From the NCBI GenBank assembly GCA_035533075.1, contig DATLUO010000131.1, positions 1 through 58,910 of the forward strand: a stretch of DNA of 58,910 nucleotides, in the 5' to 3' direction. A model generated the notes under the pieces. That model ran no database searches and had not been told where the DNA came from. It was given only the letters and a program-made list of their open reading frames with translations. Source of the stretch: Pirellulales bacterium (GTDB lineage: Bacteria > Planctomycetota > Planctomycetia > Pirellulales > JAICIG01). The position numbers and the translations under genes are program-made. Every line of letters starts with the position of its first letter. Position 1 is the stretch's first letter. Positions 42,922-52,344 of this stretch are shown in pieces.

Positions 42922-42957
42922 ACGCAACTCCTGGCAGCCGCCAAGCGCCGGGCCCGT

Positions 42958-43015
42958 CAGACGATGGTGCCGACTTTTGTCGGTTCCGGCGGTTGCTGGG
43001 TCGTCTACCAAGACG
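42958..43015 (-). promoter_or_regulatory. Structured 5' leader of the TonB receptor gene (candidate)
   Basis: On the minus strand CGTCT-TGGT-AGACG (43015-43002) is followed by CCAGCAACC and CCGAC-AAAA-GTCGG (42983-42970), then TCGTCTG. The outer AGACGA/TCGTCT pair could close a multi-stem fold. It does not match any known riboswitch that I could recall. Confidence 0.3.
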
Positions 43016-43295
43016 CTTCAGGCTGTTTGTTGAATCTTTGCGGGGTGCGAGCAAGTGGCGGCTTTCGGGACGCCTTGCTCGCAGATTCGGTCGGTACGGC
43101 ACACTCCATAGGGCCGTACCCTTGGGAAGAATCGGCAAGTGCCCACCGCGGCTTTACATTCGTTCCATCCGGACGTAGGGGTTACGCCGCAATGACGAGT
43201 TGACCCGCCACAACGCGGCCGATTGGATAAACCTTGACGGCGGCTGGGGCAGAAGCGGGTCCGGTGAAACCGTATTAGCGCGAAGTTCTGAAAGT

Positions 43296-43418
43296 GATAC
43301 TTCACGCGGCCGAGAAAGACCTTTTGCCGCGAGGAAAAGCGGTGGCTGGGGCAGAGCTTGGCCGCACCGCGTGTTCTTATGCTCAGGCCAAGCGCGGCCA
43401 AGCTCTGCCCCAGCCACC
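43296..43418. repeat. C-type hairpin with one TACTTCAC end
   Basis: GATACTTCACGCGGCCGAG (43296) leads to the C arms 43339-43365 and 43394-43418. The 38 bases starting GCCGCGAGGAAAAGCGG equal, inverted, part of the element at 25707-25940. No matching right end was found. Confidence 0.82.
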
Positions 43419-43490
43419 TCCCATCCCCACCGCCAAAAGCCGCAATCGGCGGGCCGGCGCTCGTTCCGGCGCGCCGGGGCCAGTCCCAAC

Positions 43491-46400
43491 CTACTTCCTT
43501 AGCTGAAGCTGTTGCTGGATTCTGAGAAGCTCGAGCCGCCTTTTCTGAAACACCGCCGTAAGGCCCGCCGGCAAGTCCTTGGCGTTTTGAAGCGCCGCAA
43601 GGCCCTCCGCCAAATACCGTTTGGCGTCGGCGGCGGGGGTGCGCGGGCTGTCGGCGAGCCTGCCATCCGCAAAGGCCAGCGCGGCCCGCCAGCCGCCGGC
43701 GAAATTCGTGCGCACCTTCTGTCGCTCGAACGCCGTCAGTCCGGAAGTGGGCAGCTTGTCGTCGAACTCGACGGCCGCCTTCAGATGGTTGGCCGCCAGC
43801 CGCAGGCTTTCCAGTTCGACGGTCGTCGTCTGGTTCGCCGCCAAGACGGCATGGTTGGCCAGCGCTTCGTGGGCGCGGGCCGCCAGGTCGGCGAACCGCG
43901 ACTCGGTGGCCAGCGCCAGCGCCCGCTCGGCGCTCGCCTTGCACAGATCCCGTTTTTCTCGCCAGAAGTCGCGGTCGGCAGCGAGGAACTCGCTGAGGGC
44001 CAGCAGAGCGGGGGCGTCCTGCGCCTGCGCCTTGCTCACGTCGGGCAGCCACGGCAAATAGTGCTCATACTCGCGAAGTCCCTGTTCGAGTTGCCCGCGG
44101 CGCTGCGTGGCCGTCGCCCCGGCGGCCGCGTAGCTGGTGGCGACGAGGGTCATCGCCTCGGCGCGCTGAGCGCCATCGGCCTTCGAGCTGGGCGCGTCGA
44201 GCGCCGCTCGCGCCCGGCTCCGCCTTTCGTCGAGCGTCGTTCCCAGCCCGGCCCAATAAATCTGGTACATGCACCAGGTAGGTCCGCCCTGTTCGACGCG
44301 CTGTACGCATTGAGCCAGCGCGGCGTTGGCGGCGGCCCGCGCGGCGTTGTACTTATTGGTTTCGCCGGCCACGAGCGCGGCGTTGTTCCGCGCGGCGGGC
44401 GCCCCGATCCGATCGGCAGCTCTCTGCATCCGCGCGGCATGGATCTGCGCCTGCCACCAATACGCCTCCGCAATCCGGCCCGGCGGCGCCTGGCCCAGAT
44501 CGATCGCCGCCTGCAAGTCAGCAAGTCCTTGCGTGAGCAACCCGTCGACTGTGGCCGCCGGTACCGCCCCGCAGGTGGCCAGACGGTAGCGGACGCGACC
44601 CAGCGAGATTTGCGCTTCCTCCGGCGGCGACAACGTGTCGAGCGCCTTGAGACGCGCCTCGTCGAAGTCTCGCTCCGCTTGGCGGTAAACGTCGAAGTCG
44701 CGCACCAACAGGCCGTAGTCTTCGTGGGCGTTTCCCAGCGCCAGATAGGTGAACTCCGGGTGCGCTCCCCGCCCGTCGGCGATTGCCTTTTGGGCTGACT
44801 CCACCGCATCGTCCAGGTAGCGACGAATGATTTCGTCGGGCTCGGTGGTAAAGTTCGCCAGCTCCAGGCACGCCATGCTGTGCAACAGCAGAAACTGCGG
44901 ATAGTCGTCGCTCTGCGGATCGCACCGATCGACGGCCCGTCGCTCGTCGTCCACGGCCTTCTTATAAAAATCGACCCGCCCTTTGCGGTCCAGCGGCCCG
45001 GTAGACCTGGCCTCCAACAGATTGGCGACGCCCGTCAAGCTGTGGAACCCCGCCGTTTCCTGGCCGCCCAGCAGCGCACGCGCTCGTTCGATATCGTCGC
45101 GTTTCAAGGCGGCCAGATCGTTGTGGACCGAAGTCGAGTATCGCGCCGTGCCGCGCCGGATGTAATAGTCGGCGACCGATGCGTCGAGGCCGATCGCCTT
45201 GTCGTAGGCCGCGAACACCGCGTCGGCGCCCGTGGTGTTCGACTCTTCGAAGACCTTCAAGTCGACTGCCGTATCGAGCCGGATCAAGCGCCCCTTGTTG
45301 GCGTACAGCAACGCGGCCTCCGTCGCCACGGGCTGGCGTTGTTTCTCCGTCATCGCTTCCACGAGGCGAATGCCCGGCGCCACGATCTGCTCGTAGATCG
45401 ACTCGTTTTTGGCGGTGCCCAGCTTGAGGACGGCCTGCAAGGCCTGGGCATAACGCGGCACGGCGTCGTCGGCATGGCTTTGTTCGAGCCAGCGCGCCGA
45501 CATCAGCAGCACTTTCGGCGGCGGCGATGGCCTTTTGGCCAAGGTATCGAGCAAGGAACTCGCCTGGGCCAGGTCAGCACCGGGCTTTTCCGCCGCCGCC
45601 ACCGCCAGATCCAGAACGAATTCGTCACTCGGCTTGTTCGCCGTGCCCTCCGCGACTTGCTGTGCTCGGGACAGCCAACGGTAAGCCTGCTCGGCGTGTT
45701 CCGCGCCGCCGAAAGAGGGCGCCGCCAACGGACCGTCGCTCCCGTCCACGGCGAGCAGGCGCCGGGCCGATCCGATCAAGAGTTCGGCGGCGCGCGACCG
45801 CCGCATTGGCGTGGCCAGAATTGGCGGCGGCTCGTTCAACTCGTCGCAAAGCTTGTCGGTCAATTCGTCGGCCGAGAGCTTCTCATCGCCAACCCGCGGG
45901 TCCGACTGTCGGGCACGAAGCACCACGTAGTTCACATACCCGCGGTCGGCCTGCGGCACCTCGCCTTTCAACACGTCGCTGATTCTGCTCGCCAGCGACT
46001 CGGACGAAGCGGTTTCGAGCTGGCACTCGGCTTCGCACGCCTTGACGAAATAGTCTCGGGGGTGGCCGCCGGCTTGGACAATCGCCTCGTCGGCACGCCG
46101 ACACATTTTGGCAAGTTGTTTCCAATCGGGTTCGGGCTGCGACGCGGCGCCCACAAGCTGCTCGATCAAGAGGCCCGCAAACTCACGACGGAGATCCTGC
46201 GTCTTCAGAGCGAAGCGGTCGATCTCTTCAATCGCTTTGTCCAGGCTCCCGGCTTCCTTGCTTCGCCGGGCCCAAATGGCCAGCGACGTCACGAGCCGCG
46301 CCACCATCGCGTGCGGCAGAAGATCGCGACTGGTTTTCCACGGCTCCAGGCTCTTTTGGACCGCGGCCCAAGGCGAGCCGGACTGCAAAAGGTCGATCGT

Positions 46401-49334
46401 CTTGTTGACGGCGAACAATCGCAGCAGCTCATCCGCGTTTGGCAGAGACTTCAGATCAAGGCGTTGGCTGATTCGCTCGCCCAGCGAGCGTTGGCCGGCG
46501 TCGCTGCTGGCGACCAAGACCGCGAGTCGGCCTGCCGACTCCGCAATCAGGTCTCTCGTACACGTCGTCAGCAGGCGATCGGCACCGTCTTCCCAATGCG
46601 CGTCGGCGCGCTGCAGGTCTTCGAGAGCGAGCGAAATCGCATCCAGGTCCGCACCCATCGCCAGCTCGCCCCCGTCGTAGCGAGCGGGAACCAAGGTACG
46701 CAGCAGATAAAACTGCGTCTGCGCGCGGGCCTCAGCGGCGCCAAATTCCCCTTTGGCAGCCTGGTGCAGCCATGTGTCGGAGTCGTCCCATGCCTTTTGT
46801 TGCCATGCGAGATAAGCGTGCAACACGGCGGACCGGCGGCGCAGATCGGACCGAGTGGAAAATTCTGCGTTGATTTTCGCATCGGCCTGCGCAAGATTCT
46901 GTTTGGCATCATCGAACGCCTGCTCACGGAGGTCGCGGTCCGCCTGCTCCAAGCATTTCCCGACGAGGGCCTCGGGCGCCGTTGCCGGCGGCTGCGGGAC
47001 GGCTTCTTCTGGGACGATCTCCTTCGGCTCCTGCGTTTGCTTGTTCGACGGCGTTTGGTCGACCGTTGGAGCACTGTGGCTCTGCTTGTAAGCCACAACG
47101 GCCCACGCGACGAGCGGTATCAGCACGAGCGGGGCGATGAACTTGGACTTGCTTCGCCGAGACCCGAGCGAAGGACGCTGCACATCGGGATCGGTCGTCG
47201 AGCCTAGTTTGGCACGCGTCTCGCGGTGTTTCGTGGCGCTCGTTTCCGCTACGTTTGGCGCCAGAGGCATTTCGGGCATCATCGTGCCTCGACGCGCTTC
47301 GTCCGAGGCGGTGTGGGGCGGAACCGTTTCCGGCACGCGCGGCATGACGACGACCTGCGATAGCGCTTCGACCATCGCCTGGCAACTCGGGTATCGCTGG
47401 CGCGGGTCGCGGCTGAGTGCCCGGTCGAGTACGGATCGCTCCGCGGAACTCAATGCCGAGAGGTCGAGTTCCGGCGCGGAGAAGAATTGCGTGGTGGCCG
47501 AGGGCAAGCCCGACTCCAGCAGCAGCTTGCCGCAGCGCAGTTGCGCGTAGCTGACGGCCAGCGAAAACTGGTCGCTGCGGCGGTGCAGGCGTCCTTCGGC
47601 AAGTTCGGGCGCCAGAGTGATGCGCGGGGGCCGGTTGTCGAGGCCGGAAACCATGGCCTCCTCGCCTTCCAGCGCGCGGCACCAGGCGAGATTTGCCAGC
47701 TTCACCGTGTTGCCCACCAGCAGCATGTTGGCGGGCCGCACGTCGGTGTGGATCAACGACGCGTAGCGTGGACCGTAGGCCGCGGCATTCAAAGCGTCGA
47801 TGCCGCTCGAAGCCTGACGCATGAAGTCCAACAGCTCCTCGGCCGGCAGGCCCGCGCCGGTCAATTCGCGCCGCTCTTGAGCCTTGTGCGCCAGATTGAC
47901 GCGCGCCGATTCGCTGGCAATCACCAGTTGACGCGTCTCGGAACTCGTTTCCGCTCGGTCGGCGAACGAGGCGGTAATGTCTTCGCCCGCGGCGTTCAAA
48001 CACCACCAGCCGAACAAGCGCGCCAGGTGCGGATGGTTGACCTCTTGCTGAATCGACCGCAGCGCCGAAAGATCGACCGTCTCGGACAAGCTCGTCAAGT
48101 CGTAAATCCAAAGCGAGCAGTGCTTGCCGCTGGGGCCGGTTGCCGACCAAACGTCGGTGCGCGTGTCGGCGTGAAAGACGTGCTCGCCCAACCGGTAGCC
48201 CGGCACCATCTCACGGCCCGGCACCAGCGTGGTGCGCGTTTCGGTCTCGATCCGGGCCGACCGCGAGTCGGTCGCATAACGCAAGAGGTCGGTGCCGCCT
48301 TGCACGGCGAACTTCAGCGAGGCGACCATTTCTTTGCAGCTTGGATAACGCTCCGGCGGCCTGGGATTGGTGGCGCGCTTCAACACTGCCTGCTCCGCTT
48401 CGCCCACGCGGCCAAAGTCGAGCTTGCCGTCGCGGTGCGTCTGCATCACCTCCAACTGCGACATATCCGGCCCGAAGGGAAGCTCGCCGCAACGCAGCTC
48501 GTAATACGTGATCGCCAGCGAGTACTGGTCGGTGCCGTTGGTCGGTTTGTTTTCCCAGTACAGTTCGGGGGCGCCGTAGGCGCAGGAAAGCGCGACCGAC
48601 GTGGCGCGCACGTCCTCCCTGCGGGCCAGGCCGAAGTCGCAGACCTGCGCGGCGCTGCCCACGAGCATGATGTTGCCGGGCTTGATGTCGCAATGATAGA
48701 TCGACTTGAGCTGCGCCGGGCCGGCTTGCTGGCCGGGCTCGCCCAGATCGTGCCGCGGCTCGTTGAGAAAGTCGATCGCTTTGGCGGCCTCTTCCATGTA
48801 GTCCAGCAGCTTGTCGACCGGAATCGCGGGTTCGCCATTGCCTTGATATTCCCGCAACAGATCGAAGAGATCCTTCTCGCCCAGTCCCATGGCCACGATC
48901 AACCGCTCGGCCCGCGCCGCGTTGAATTGAACCGTGGACGTGCCGGGCGCCGCTCGACCGCCGCTGTCCATCACGTTCGTTCCGAGCAGGTCGATGCTGT
49001 CGTCGTCCAAGGGAACGCCGTCGGCATCGATCAGCCATATCGCGACGATGGGAACCAGGTTGGGGTGCCGCACGCGCTTCATCAGGCGGAGCGACTTGAA
49101 CTCCCGCATGCCGCGTTTGCTGTCGAGCATGTCGGTGATTTTCAGGGCGACTTCGGTGCGACCGGGACCCACCGCCCGCCACACCGTGCCAAAGCCTCCC
49201 TTGCCCAGCATGGCGACCAGGCGGTAGCCGGGGACCGGCTCATCGCCGATTTTGAACTCGCGTCCCATCTGAATAGGGCGGGCATCCCCGCCGTTGCCGT
49301 TGTCTCGGTGGGCGGCGCCCACCTTCCCGTTCAT
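43491..49334 (-). CDS. Ser/Thr kinase - pseudokinase - TM - TPR giant receptor
   Basis: This is a 1947-residue protein. Kinase domain 1 (about 36-345) is complete: GKGGFGTVW (44-52), K65, HCDIKPGN (214-221) and DFG at 233-235. Kinase domain 2 (about 378-665) has HTDVRPAN (529-536), but lacks the VAIK lysine (SLWIYDL) and has LANLA instead of DFG, so it is a likely pseudokinase. A membrane helix follows at about 732-749, then about 1200 residues of TPR-like helices, presumably periplasmic. This makes a transmembrane signalling protein with catalysis inside the cell. The divergent FHA-DUF4123 gene could encode a phosphothreonine reader. Confidence 0.85.
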   Translation of the reverse strand: MNGKVGAAHRDNGNGGDARPIQMGREFKIGDEPVPGYRLVAMLGKGGFGTVWRAVGPGRTEVALKITDMLDSKRGMREFKSLRLMKRVRHPNLVPIVAIWLIDADGVPLDDDSIDLLGTNVMDSGGRAAPGTSTVQFNAARAERLIVAMGLGEKDLFDLLREYQGNGEPAIPVDKLLDYMEEAAKAIDFLNEPRHDLGEPGQQAGPAQLKSIYHCDIKPGNIMLVGSAAQVCDFGLARREDVRATSVALSCAYGAPELYWENKPTNGTDQYSLAITYYELRCGELPFGPDMSQLEVMQTHRDGKLDFGRVGEAEQAVLKRATNPRPPERYPSCKEMVASLKFAVQGGTDLLRYATDSRSARIETETRTTLVPGREMVPGYRLGEHVFHADTRTDVWSATGPSGKHCSLWIYDLTSLSETVDLSALRSIQQEVNHPHLARLFGWWCLNAAGEDITASFADRAETSSETRQLVIASESARVNLAHKAQERRELTGAGLPAEELLDFMRQASSGIDALNAAAYGPRYASLIHTDVRPANMLLVGNTVKLANLAWCRALEGEEAMVSGLDNRPPRITLAPELAEGRLHRRSDQFSLAVSYAQLRCGKLLLESGLPSATTQFFSAPELDLSALSSAERSVLDRALSRDPRQRYPSCQAMVEALSQVVVMPRVPETVPPHTASDEARRGTMMPEMPLAPNVAETSATKHRETRAKLGSTTDPDVQRPSLGSRRSKSKFIAPLVLIPLVAWAVVAYKQSHSAPTVDQTPSNKQTQEPKEIVPEEAVPQPPATAPEALVGKCLEQADRDLREQAFDDAKQNLAQADAKINAEFSTRSDLRRRSAVLHAYLAWQQKAWDDSDTWLHQAAKGEFGAAEARAQTQFYLLRTLVPARYDGGELAMGADLDAISLALEDLQRADAHWEDGADRLLTTCTRDLIAESAGRLAVLVASSDAGQRSLGERISQRLDLKSLPNADELLRLFAVNKTIDLLQSGSPWAAVQKSLEPWKTSRDLLPHAMVARLVTSLAIWARRSKEAGSLDKAIEEIDRFALKTQDLRREFAGLLIEQLVGAASQPEPDWKQLAKMCRRADEAIVQAGGHPRDYFVKACEAECQLETASSESLASRISDVLKGEVPQADRGYVNYVVLRARQSDPRVGDEKLSADELTDKLCDELNEPPPILATPMRRSRAAELLIGSARRLLAVDGSDGPLAAPSFGGAEHAEQAYRWLSRAQQVAEGTANKPSDEFVLDLAVAAAEKPGADLAQASSLLDTLAKRPSPPPKVLLMSARWLEQSHADDAVPRYAQALQAVLKLGTAKNESIYEQIVAPGIRLVEAMTEKQRQPVATEAALLYANKGRLIRLDTAVDLKVFEESNTTGADAVFAAYDKAIGLDASVADYYIRRGTARYSTSVHNDLAALKRDDIERARALLGGQETAGFHSLTGVANLLEARSTGPLDRKGRVDFYKKAVDDERRAVDRCDPQSDDYPQFLLLHSMACLELANFTTEPDEIIRRYLDDAVESAQKAIADGRGAHPEFTYLALGNAHEDYGLLVRDFDVYRQAERDFDEARLKALDTLSPPEEAQISLGRVRYRLATCGAVPAATVDGLLTQGLADLQAAIDLGQAPPGRIAEAYWWQAQIHAARMQRAADRIGAPAARNNAALVAGETNKYNAARAAANAALAQCVQRVEQGGPTWCMYQIYWAGLGTTLDERRSRARAALDAPSSKADGAQRAEAMTLVATSYAAAGATATQRRGQLEQGLREYEHYLPWLPDVSKAQAQDAPALLALSEFLAADRDFWREKRDLCKASAERALALATESRFADLAARAHEALANHAVLAANQTTTVELESLRLAANHLKAAVEFDDKLPTSGLTAFERQKVRTNFAGGWRAALAFADGRLADSPRTPAADAKRYLAEGLAALQNAKDLPAGLTAVFQKRRLELLRIQQQLQLRK

Positions 49335-49522
49335 ATCCGCACCGACAGTAATTCACTAGTTTAGGCAATTGGCAAAGCCGATGGAAGCGGCTAGGCTGGA
49401 AAATGAAGGGGGCGGGGATGCGCGAAGCATGGAGTTTCTGGCATAAAAATCAGGCAACTTCGCCCCCGCTTTGACGATAATAACCCCTGCGGAGACAGGG
49501 CTGATAACGAGAGGATCTGCGC

Positions 49523-50629
49523 TTGAGATCCAGTCGAGGTGGAGACCAGACGGCCTGGAGCGGCAGAGGCGGCCGGTCCGGCAGGTGGGTCGAGAAGAGA
49601 TTGCCAGTGCGGCTTACCCTTACTATTCTCAGTGGCCTGCGCGCGGGAGAACGCATCCTGCTCGGTCCCGGTGAGATGCTGCGCGTGGGGCGCACATCGG
49701 GCGCGAACATCGTGATCTCCGACGACCCCACCATGTCCGGCGTCCACTATTTGGTCCGCTGCGCCGACGACGGCGGCACCGTCCGCGATCTGGAAAGCCG
49801 GAACGGGCTGTTTTTGAACGGCAGGCCCGTCAGCGAAGCCGCACTGGGCGACGGCGACCAGATTCGCGCCGGGAGAACGTACTTTTCGGTGATGATGGAT
49901 TCCGTCACCGCGGGTTCGCCCGACGGGGCGGGTGGCTTTGGCGCGGACGACGAGACCCGATCGCCCAGCGCCGCGGAATCCACGCGGGCAGAGTTGCCGC
50001 CTTCGCCCCGCCGCGCCGGCAGGGGCGCTCCGGCCACGCTCTACCTGCCGGAGGCTTCGCCGTCGCCCTTCCCCTTGTTCCCGGTCGAGGATGAGACGCT
50101 CGATAGTTCGATGGTCCGCCAGCCGAGTGCCGCGCAGCCACCTGCCGCCAACCACGACCGACTCTATGCCGTCGTCGATGCCGCCGTCGCCAGGGGCCTG
50201 GTGCGCGAAGCGAAACGCGTGAACCTGCGCACGGAAAGCCTGCTTTCGAGCGGATCGTCGCCTTATCTGGCGGCCATCGTTCCCTATCTCGTGGAGGTGC
50301 TTTCCGACAGCGAGTTTCTTGCGCTCTGGCGGGCGACGCTGACCAAGAATCCGGGAATCTTGATCGAGTCGCGCGCGGAGTTCGACGTCGTGCTCGGGCA
50401 TGCCCGTGGCTTGTTCTCCGCGAAAGACGATCAGGGCAAGCAGACGTACTTCCGCTTTTACGACCCGAACATTCTCTATGAGTGGCTGACGACCGGTCCG
50501 GCCGAGCGGCTGGCCGGCTTTTTTGGCTTCGCCAGCGCCGTCATTGTCGGGCTCGACAAGGGCGAGCGACTCTTGCGGCTGACCTACGAAAGCAACGAGT
50601 TGAATTCGGAAGAAGTCTTCGCCCGCTAA
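49523..50629 (+). CDS. FHA domain fused to DUF4123 (T6SS-adaptor-like)
   Basis: This 368-residue protein has an N-terminal FHA domain (about 29-125): GRTSGANIVI, MSGVH (S72, H75) and SRNGLFLNG (92-100), residues that bind phosphothreonine. After a Pro/Ser linker the C-terminal part (about 213-350) reads as DUF4123: RLYAVVDAA, SPYLAAIVPYL, and FRFYDPNILYEWL. DUF4123 proteins are chaperones that load effectors onto type VI VgrG spikes. No T6SS gene is near, so the function is open. The start is an uncertain TTG at 49523 (GAGAGGA upstream); TTG 49601 is an alternative. Confidence 0.75.
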   Translation: MRSSRGGDQTAWSGRGGRSGRWVEKRLPVRLTLTILSGLRAGERILLGPGEMLRVGRTSGANIVISDDPTMSGVHYLVRCADDGGTVRDLESRNGLFLNGRPVSEAALGDGDQIRAGRTYFSVMMDSVTAGSPDGAGGFGADDETRSPSAAESTRAELPPSPRRAGRGAPATLYLPEASPSPFPLFPVEDETLDSSMVRQPSAAQPPAANHDRLYAVVDAAVARGLVREAKRVNLRTESLLSSGSSPYLAAIVPYLVEVLSDSEFLALWRATLTKNPGILIESRAEFDVVLGHARGLFSAKDDQGKQTYFRFYDPNILYEWLTTGPAERLAGFFGFASAVIVGLDKGERLLRLTYESNELNSEEVFAR

Positions 50630-50651
50630 CCGGCCGCAGCCGAGGGTCAAT

Positions 50652-51503
50652 CTAAGAGCTTTTCCTTCGCCGCCGCGCGGCAGCCGCGGGCCGCGGCGCG
50701 GCGGCCGACTGGCGGCCGGTGCCACCCCGTTTGAGGCTCTTGCGCAGGGCGTCCATCAGATTGACCACGGGCACCTCTTCCTCCGCCTGACCGACGACGA
50801 CTTCCTGGCCGGCGATTTTGGCCTCGATCGCCTCCTTGAACTTCTGTGTGTAGGTGTCTTCGTATTCGTCGAGCTTCGGCTCATCGGCGCTGGTTTGCTG
50901 AATCAACGTTCGGGCCAGGCGCAGCTCGTCGGCCGAGACTTTGCCTTCACCCACCTCCTCCACGAACTCGGCCACGGGTTTCACTTGGGCCAGGTAGCTC
51001 AACAGCGACATCGTGAGCATCCCCTCGAGGGGTCTGAGCAATGCCAGGTCCTCGCGGCCTGAGATGACGATCTGGCCCAGGCCGCAGCGTTTTTCATTTT
51101 GCATCGCCTGGCAAAGCACGCGATACGGTTTGTCGGCGGCCGCGCCTTCGGGCAGCAGATAATAATTCCGGCCGCTGTAATAGAGCGGGTCGATCGTGTC
51201 CGGCGGAACGAACCGGTCGATGTTCATGGTCCGGTCGCCCTGACTGCGAAAGCCCTCGCGCTCGCCGGGTTCGAGCACCACGTACTGGTCTTTGGCATAC
51301 TCGTAACCGTAGACGATTTCGTCGTTCGGCACTTCGCCGTGAAGCGGGCAAAACTTGCGGTAGCGGATGCGGCTGTGACACGGCTCGTGAAGCTGATTGA
51401 GGTGGACTTCTCCCTTGCCCGGCGCGGCGGCCGTATAGGCCGCCACCGGCACCGAGACCAGACTCAGCCGCAGGTGGCCTTTCCAGGTGGGACGGGCAGT
51501 CAT
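50652..51503 (-). CDS. ku: Ku homologue, non-homologous end joining
   Basis: This 283-residue protein has the bacterial Ku fold: RPTWKGHLRLSLVSVPVAAY at the start, then HEPCHSRIRYRKFCPLHGEV, IVYGYEYAKDQYVVL, DPLYYSGRNYYLLPEG and ALLRPLEGMLTMSLLSY. The Lys/Arg/Ala-rich tail is like DNA-contacting extensions of other bacterial Ku proteins. It forms a ring on DNA ends and recruits ligase LigD, which is not in the window. Convergent with the FHA gene, 22 bases apart. Confidence 0.93.
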   Translation of the reverse strand: MTARPTWKGHLRLSLVSVPVAAYTAAAPGKGEVHLNQLHEPCHSRIRYRKFCPLHGEVPNDEIVYGYEYAKDQYVVLEPGEREGFRSQGDRTMNIDRFVPPDTIDPLYYSGRNYYLLPEGAAADKPYRVLCQAMQNEKRCGLGQIVISGREDLALLRPLEGMLTMSLLSYLAQVKPVAEFVEEVGEGKVSADELRLARTLIQQTSADEPKLDEYEDTYTQKFKEAIEAKIAGQEVVVGQAEEEVPVVNLMDALRKSLKRGGTGRQSAAAPRPAAAARRRRKSS

Positions 51504-51839
51504 AGTAGACGCTCTTCGTGCGATGTTGGCCCCTGGCGGTGTGCTCTCCCGCCCGTCGCGCGTCCTGGCCGCACGCGGGGCGTGTAAGGTGGGACCAGCG
51601 AGCTTGCGAGCGCCGGCCCACCATTGTTAGGCGTCAGGTTTCAGGCGTCAGGCATCAGGTTGTTTGTCCTGAAGCCTGACGCCTGAAACCTGACGCCTCG
51701 ATTCCGTGGGCGGGCGCTCGCAAGCTCGCTGGTCCCGCCCTATATGCTGTGGCTTGCGCTGGCACAGCAAAGCGGGAGTGCTAGCACCCGAGTGCTAGCA
51801 GTGGGCTGCTAGCAGCAAACCTCGCGCCACTCGCCGGCC
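51504..51839. other. Intergenic gap holding the A(B) nested palindrome
   Basis: No gene was seen. The gap holds the repeat at 51584-51741 and, at about 51779-51811, an iterated GTGCTAGCA / TGCTAGCAG stretch. Confidence 0.6.
51584..51741. repeat. Nested palindrome: A arms enclosing a B hairpin
   Basis: A arms 51584-51622 and 51706-51741 enclose B arms (51629-51659 with GGCGTCAGG words, and 51673-51698 with CCTGACGCC words). Confidence 0.88.
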
Positions 51840-52328
51840 TCACGGCACGATTTCGCAGACGGCCGATTGGCCTTCGCACTCGTCGACTTCGATTCGCACG
51901 CGCGGGGGAACGGCGATGCCACGCGCCGCAAGCTCGGCAATCAGCCGCCGGCCGATGTGCCGGGCCAGCATCTCGGCGGTGGTGTTTGGCACCGGCAGCA
52001 GCACGCAGTCGCCGCGGGGAAACACCCAGCGGCGCTCTTCGAACACCGCTTCCACCGATCGCTCATCGGCCGTCACCTGGATGGCGGGATGATCGGTGGG
52101 CAAAAGCACGTGATGGTCGAGTTCCAGCACGATGGCATGCAGAATATCGCGCAGGACTATGAAGTCGATGACGTAGTGGTTTTCGTCGAGCGGCCCCAAG
52201 ACGTCGGCCGTCACGCGGTAGTTGTGCCCGTGCAGGCGCTCGCAGATGTTGCCGTTGAAGGTGATGAAATGGGCGGCGCAAAAGACGAGATAGTCTTTGG
52301 TAAGCCGGACTCGGTAGGTTTCGGGCAT
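51840..52328 (-). CDS. queD: 6-carboxytetrahydropterin synthase / PTPS family
   Basis: This 162-residue enzyme is of the 6-pyruvoyl-tetrahydropterin synthase family, here most likely QueD of the queuosine/7-deazaguanine route. Zinc ligands are H20, H33 and H35 (FCAAHFITF and CERLHGHNY), and the catalytic cysteine is C29. YVIDFIVLRDIL and TTAEMLARHI follow as in QueD, and ECEGQSAVCEI carries the late catalytic Glu. The start is ATG 52328. It lies 16 bases downstream of the DUF1501 gene. No queC or queE is present here. Confidence 0.85.
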   Translation of the reverse strand: MPETYRVRLTKDYLVFCAAHFITFNGNICERLHGHNYRVTADVLGPLDENHYVIDFIVLRDILHAIVLELDHHVLLPTDHPAIQVTADERSVEAVFEERRWVFPRGDCVLLPVPNTTAEMLARHIGRRLIAELAARGIAVPPRVRIEVDECEGQSAVCEIVP

Positions 52329-52344
52329 GGTCGAAATCGCAGGA

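Larger units (their letters stand above)
42922..43490. other. 569-base gap: receptor leader and repeat elements
   Basis: The left part is the 5' leader of the receptor gene and contains two small hairpins. The right part holds C- and E-type repeats (43239-43418) and a decayed A-type arm (about 43449-43492). No gene was seen. Confidence 0.55.

Noticed and set aside
42922-43490. Cobalamin riboswitch upstream of the TonB receptor
   Set aside because: I looked for the conserved B12-box words (GCCACTG and AGxCAGGAxACC) and did not find them.
44880-47207. Plus-strand frame of 775 codons opposite the kinase-TPR gene
   Set aside because: Low-complexity Arg/Gly/Leu composition and no motifs; the kinase frame is continuous.
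49391-50725. Minus-strand frame of 444 codons opposite the FHA-DUF4123 gene
   Set aside because: Antisense shadow; the plus-strand frame has FHA residues in order.
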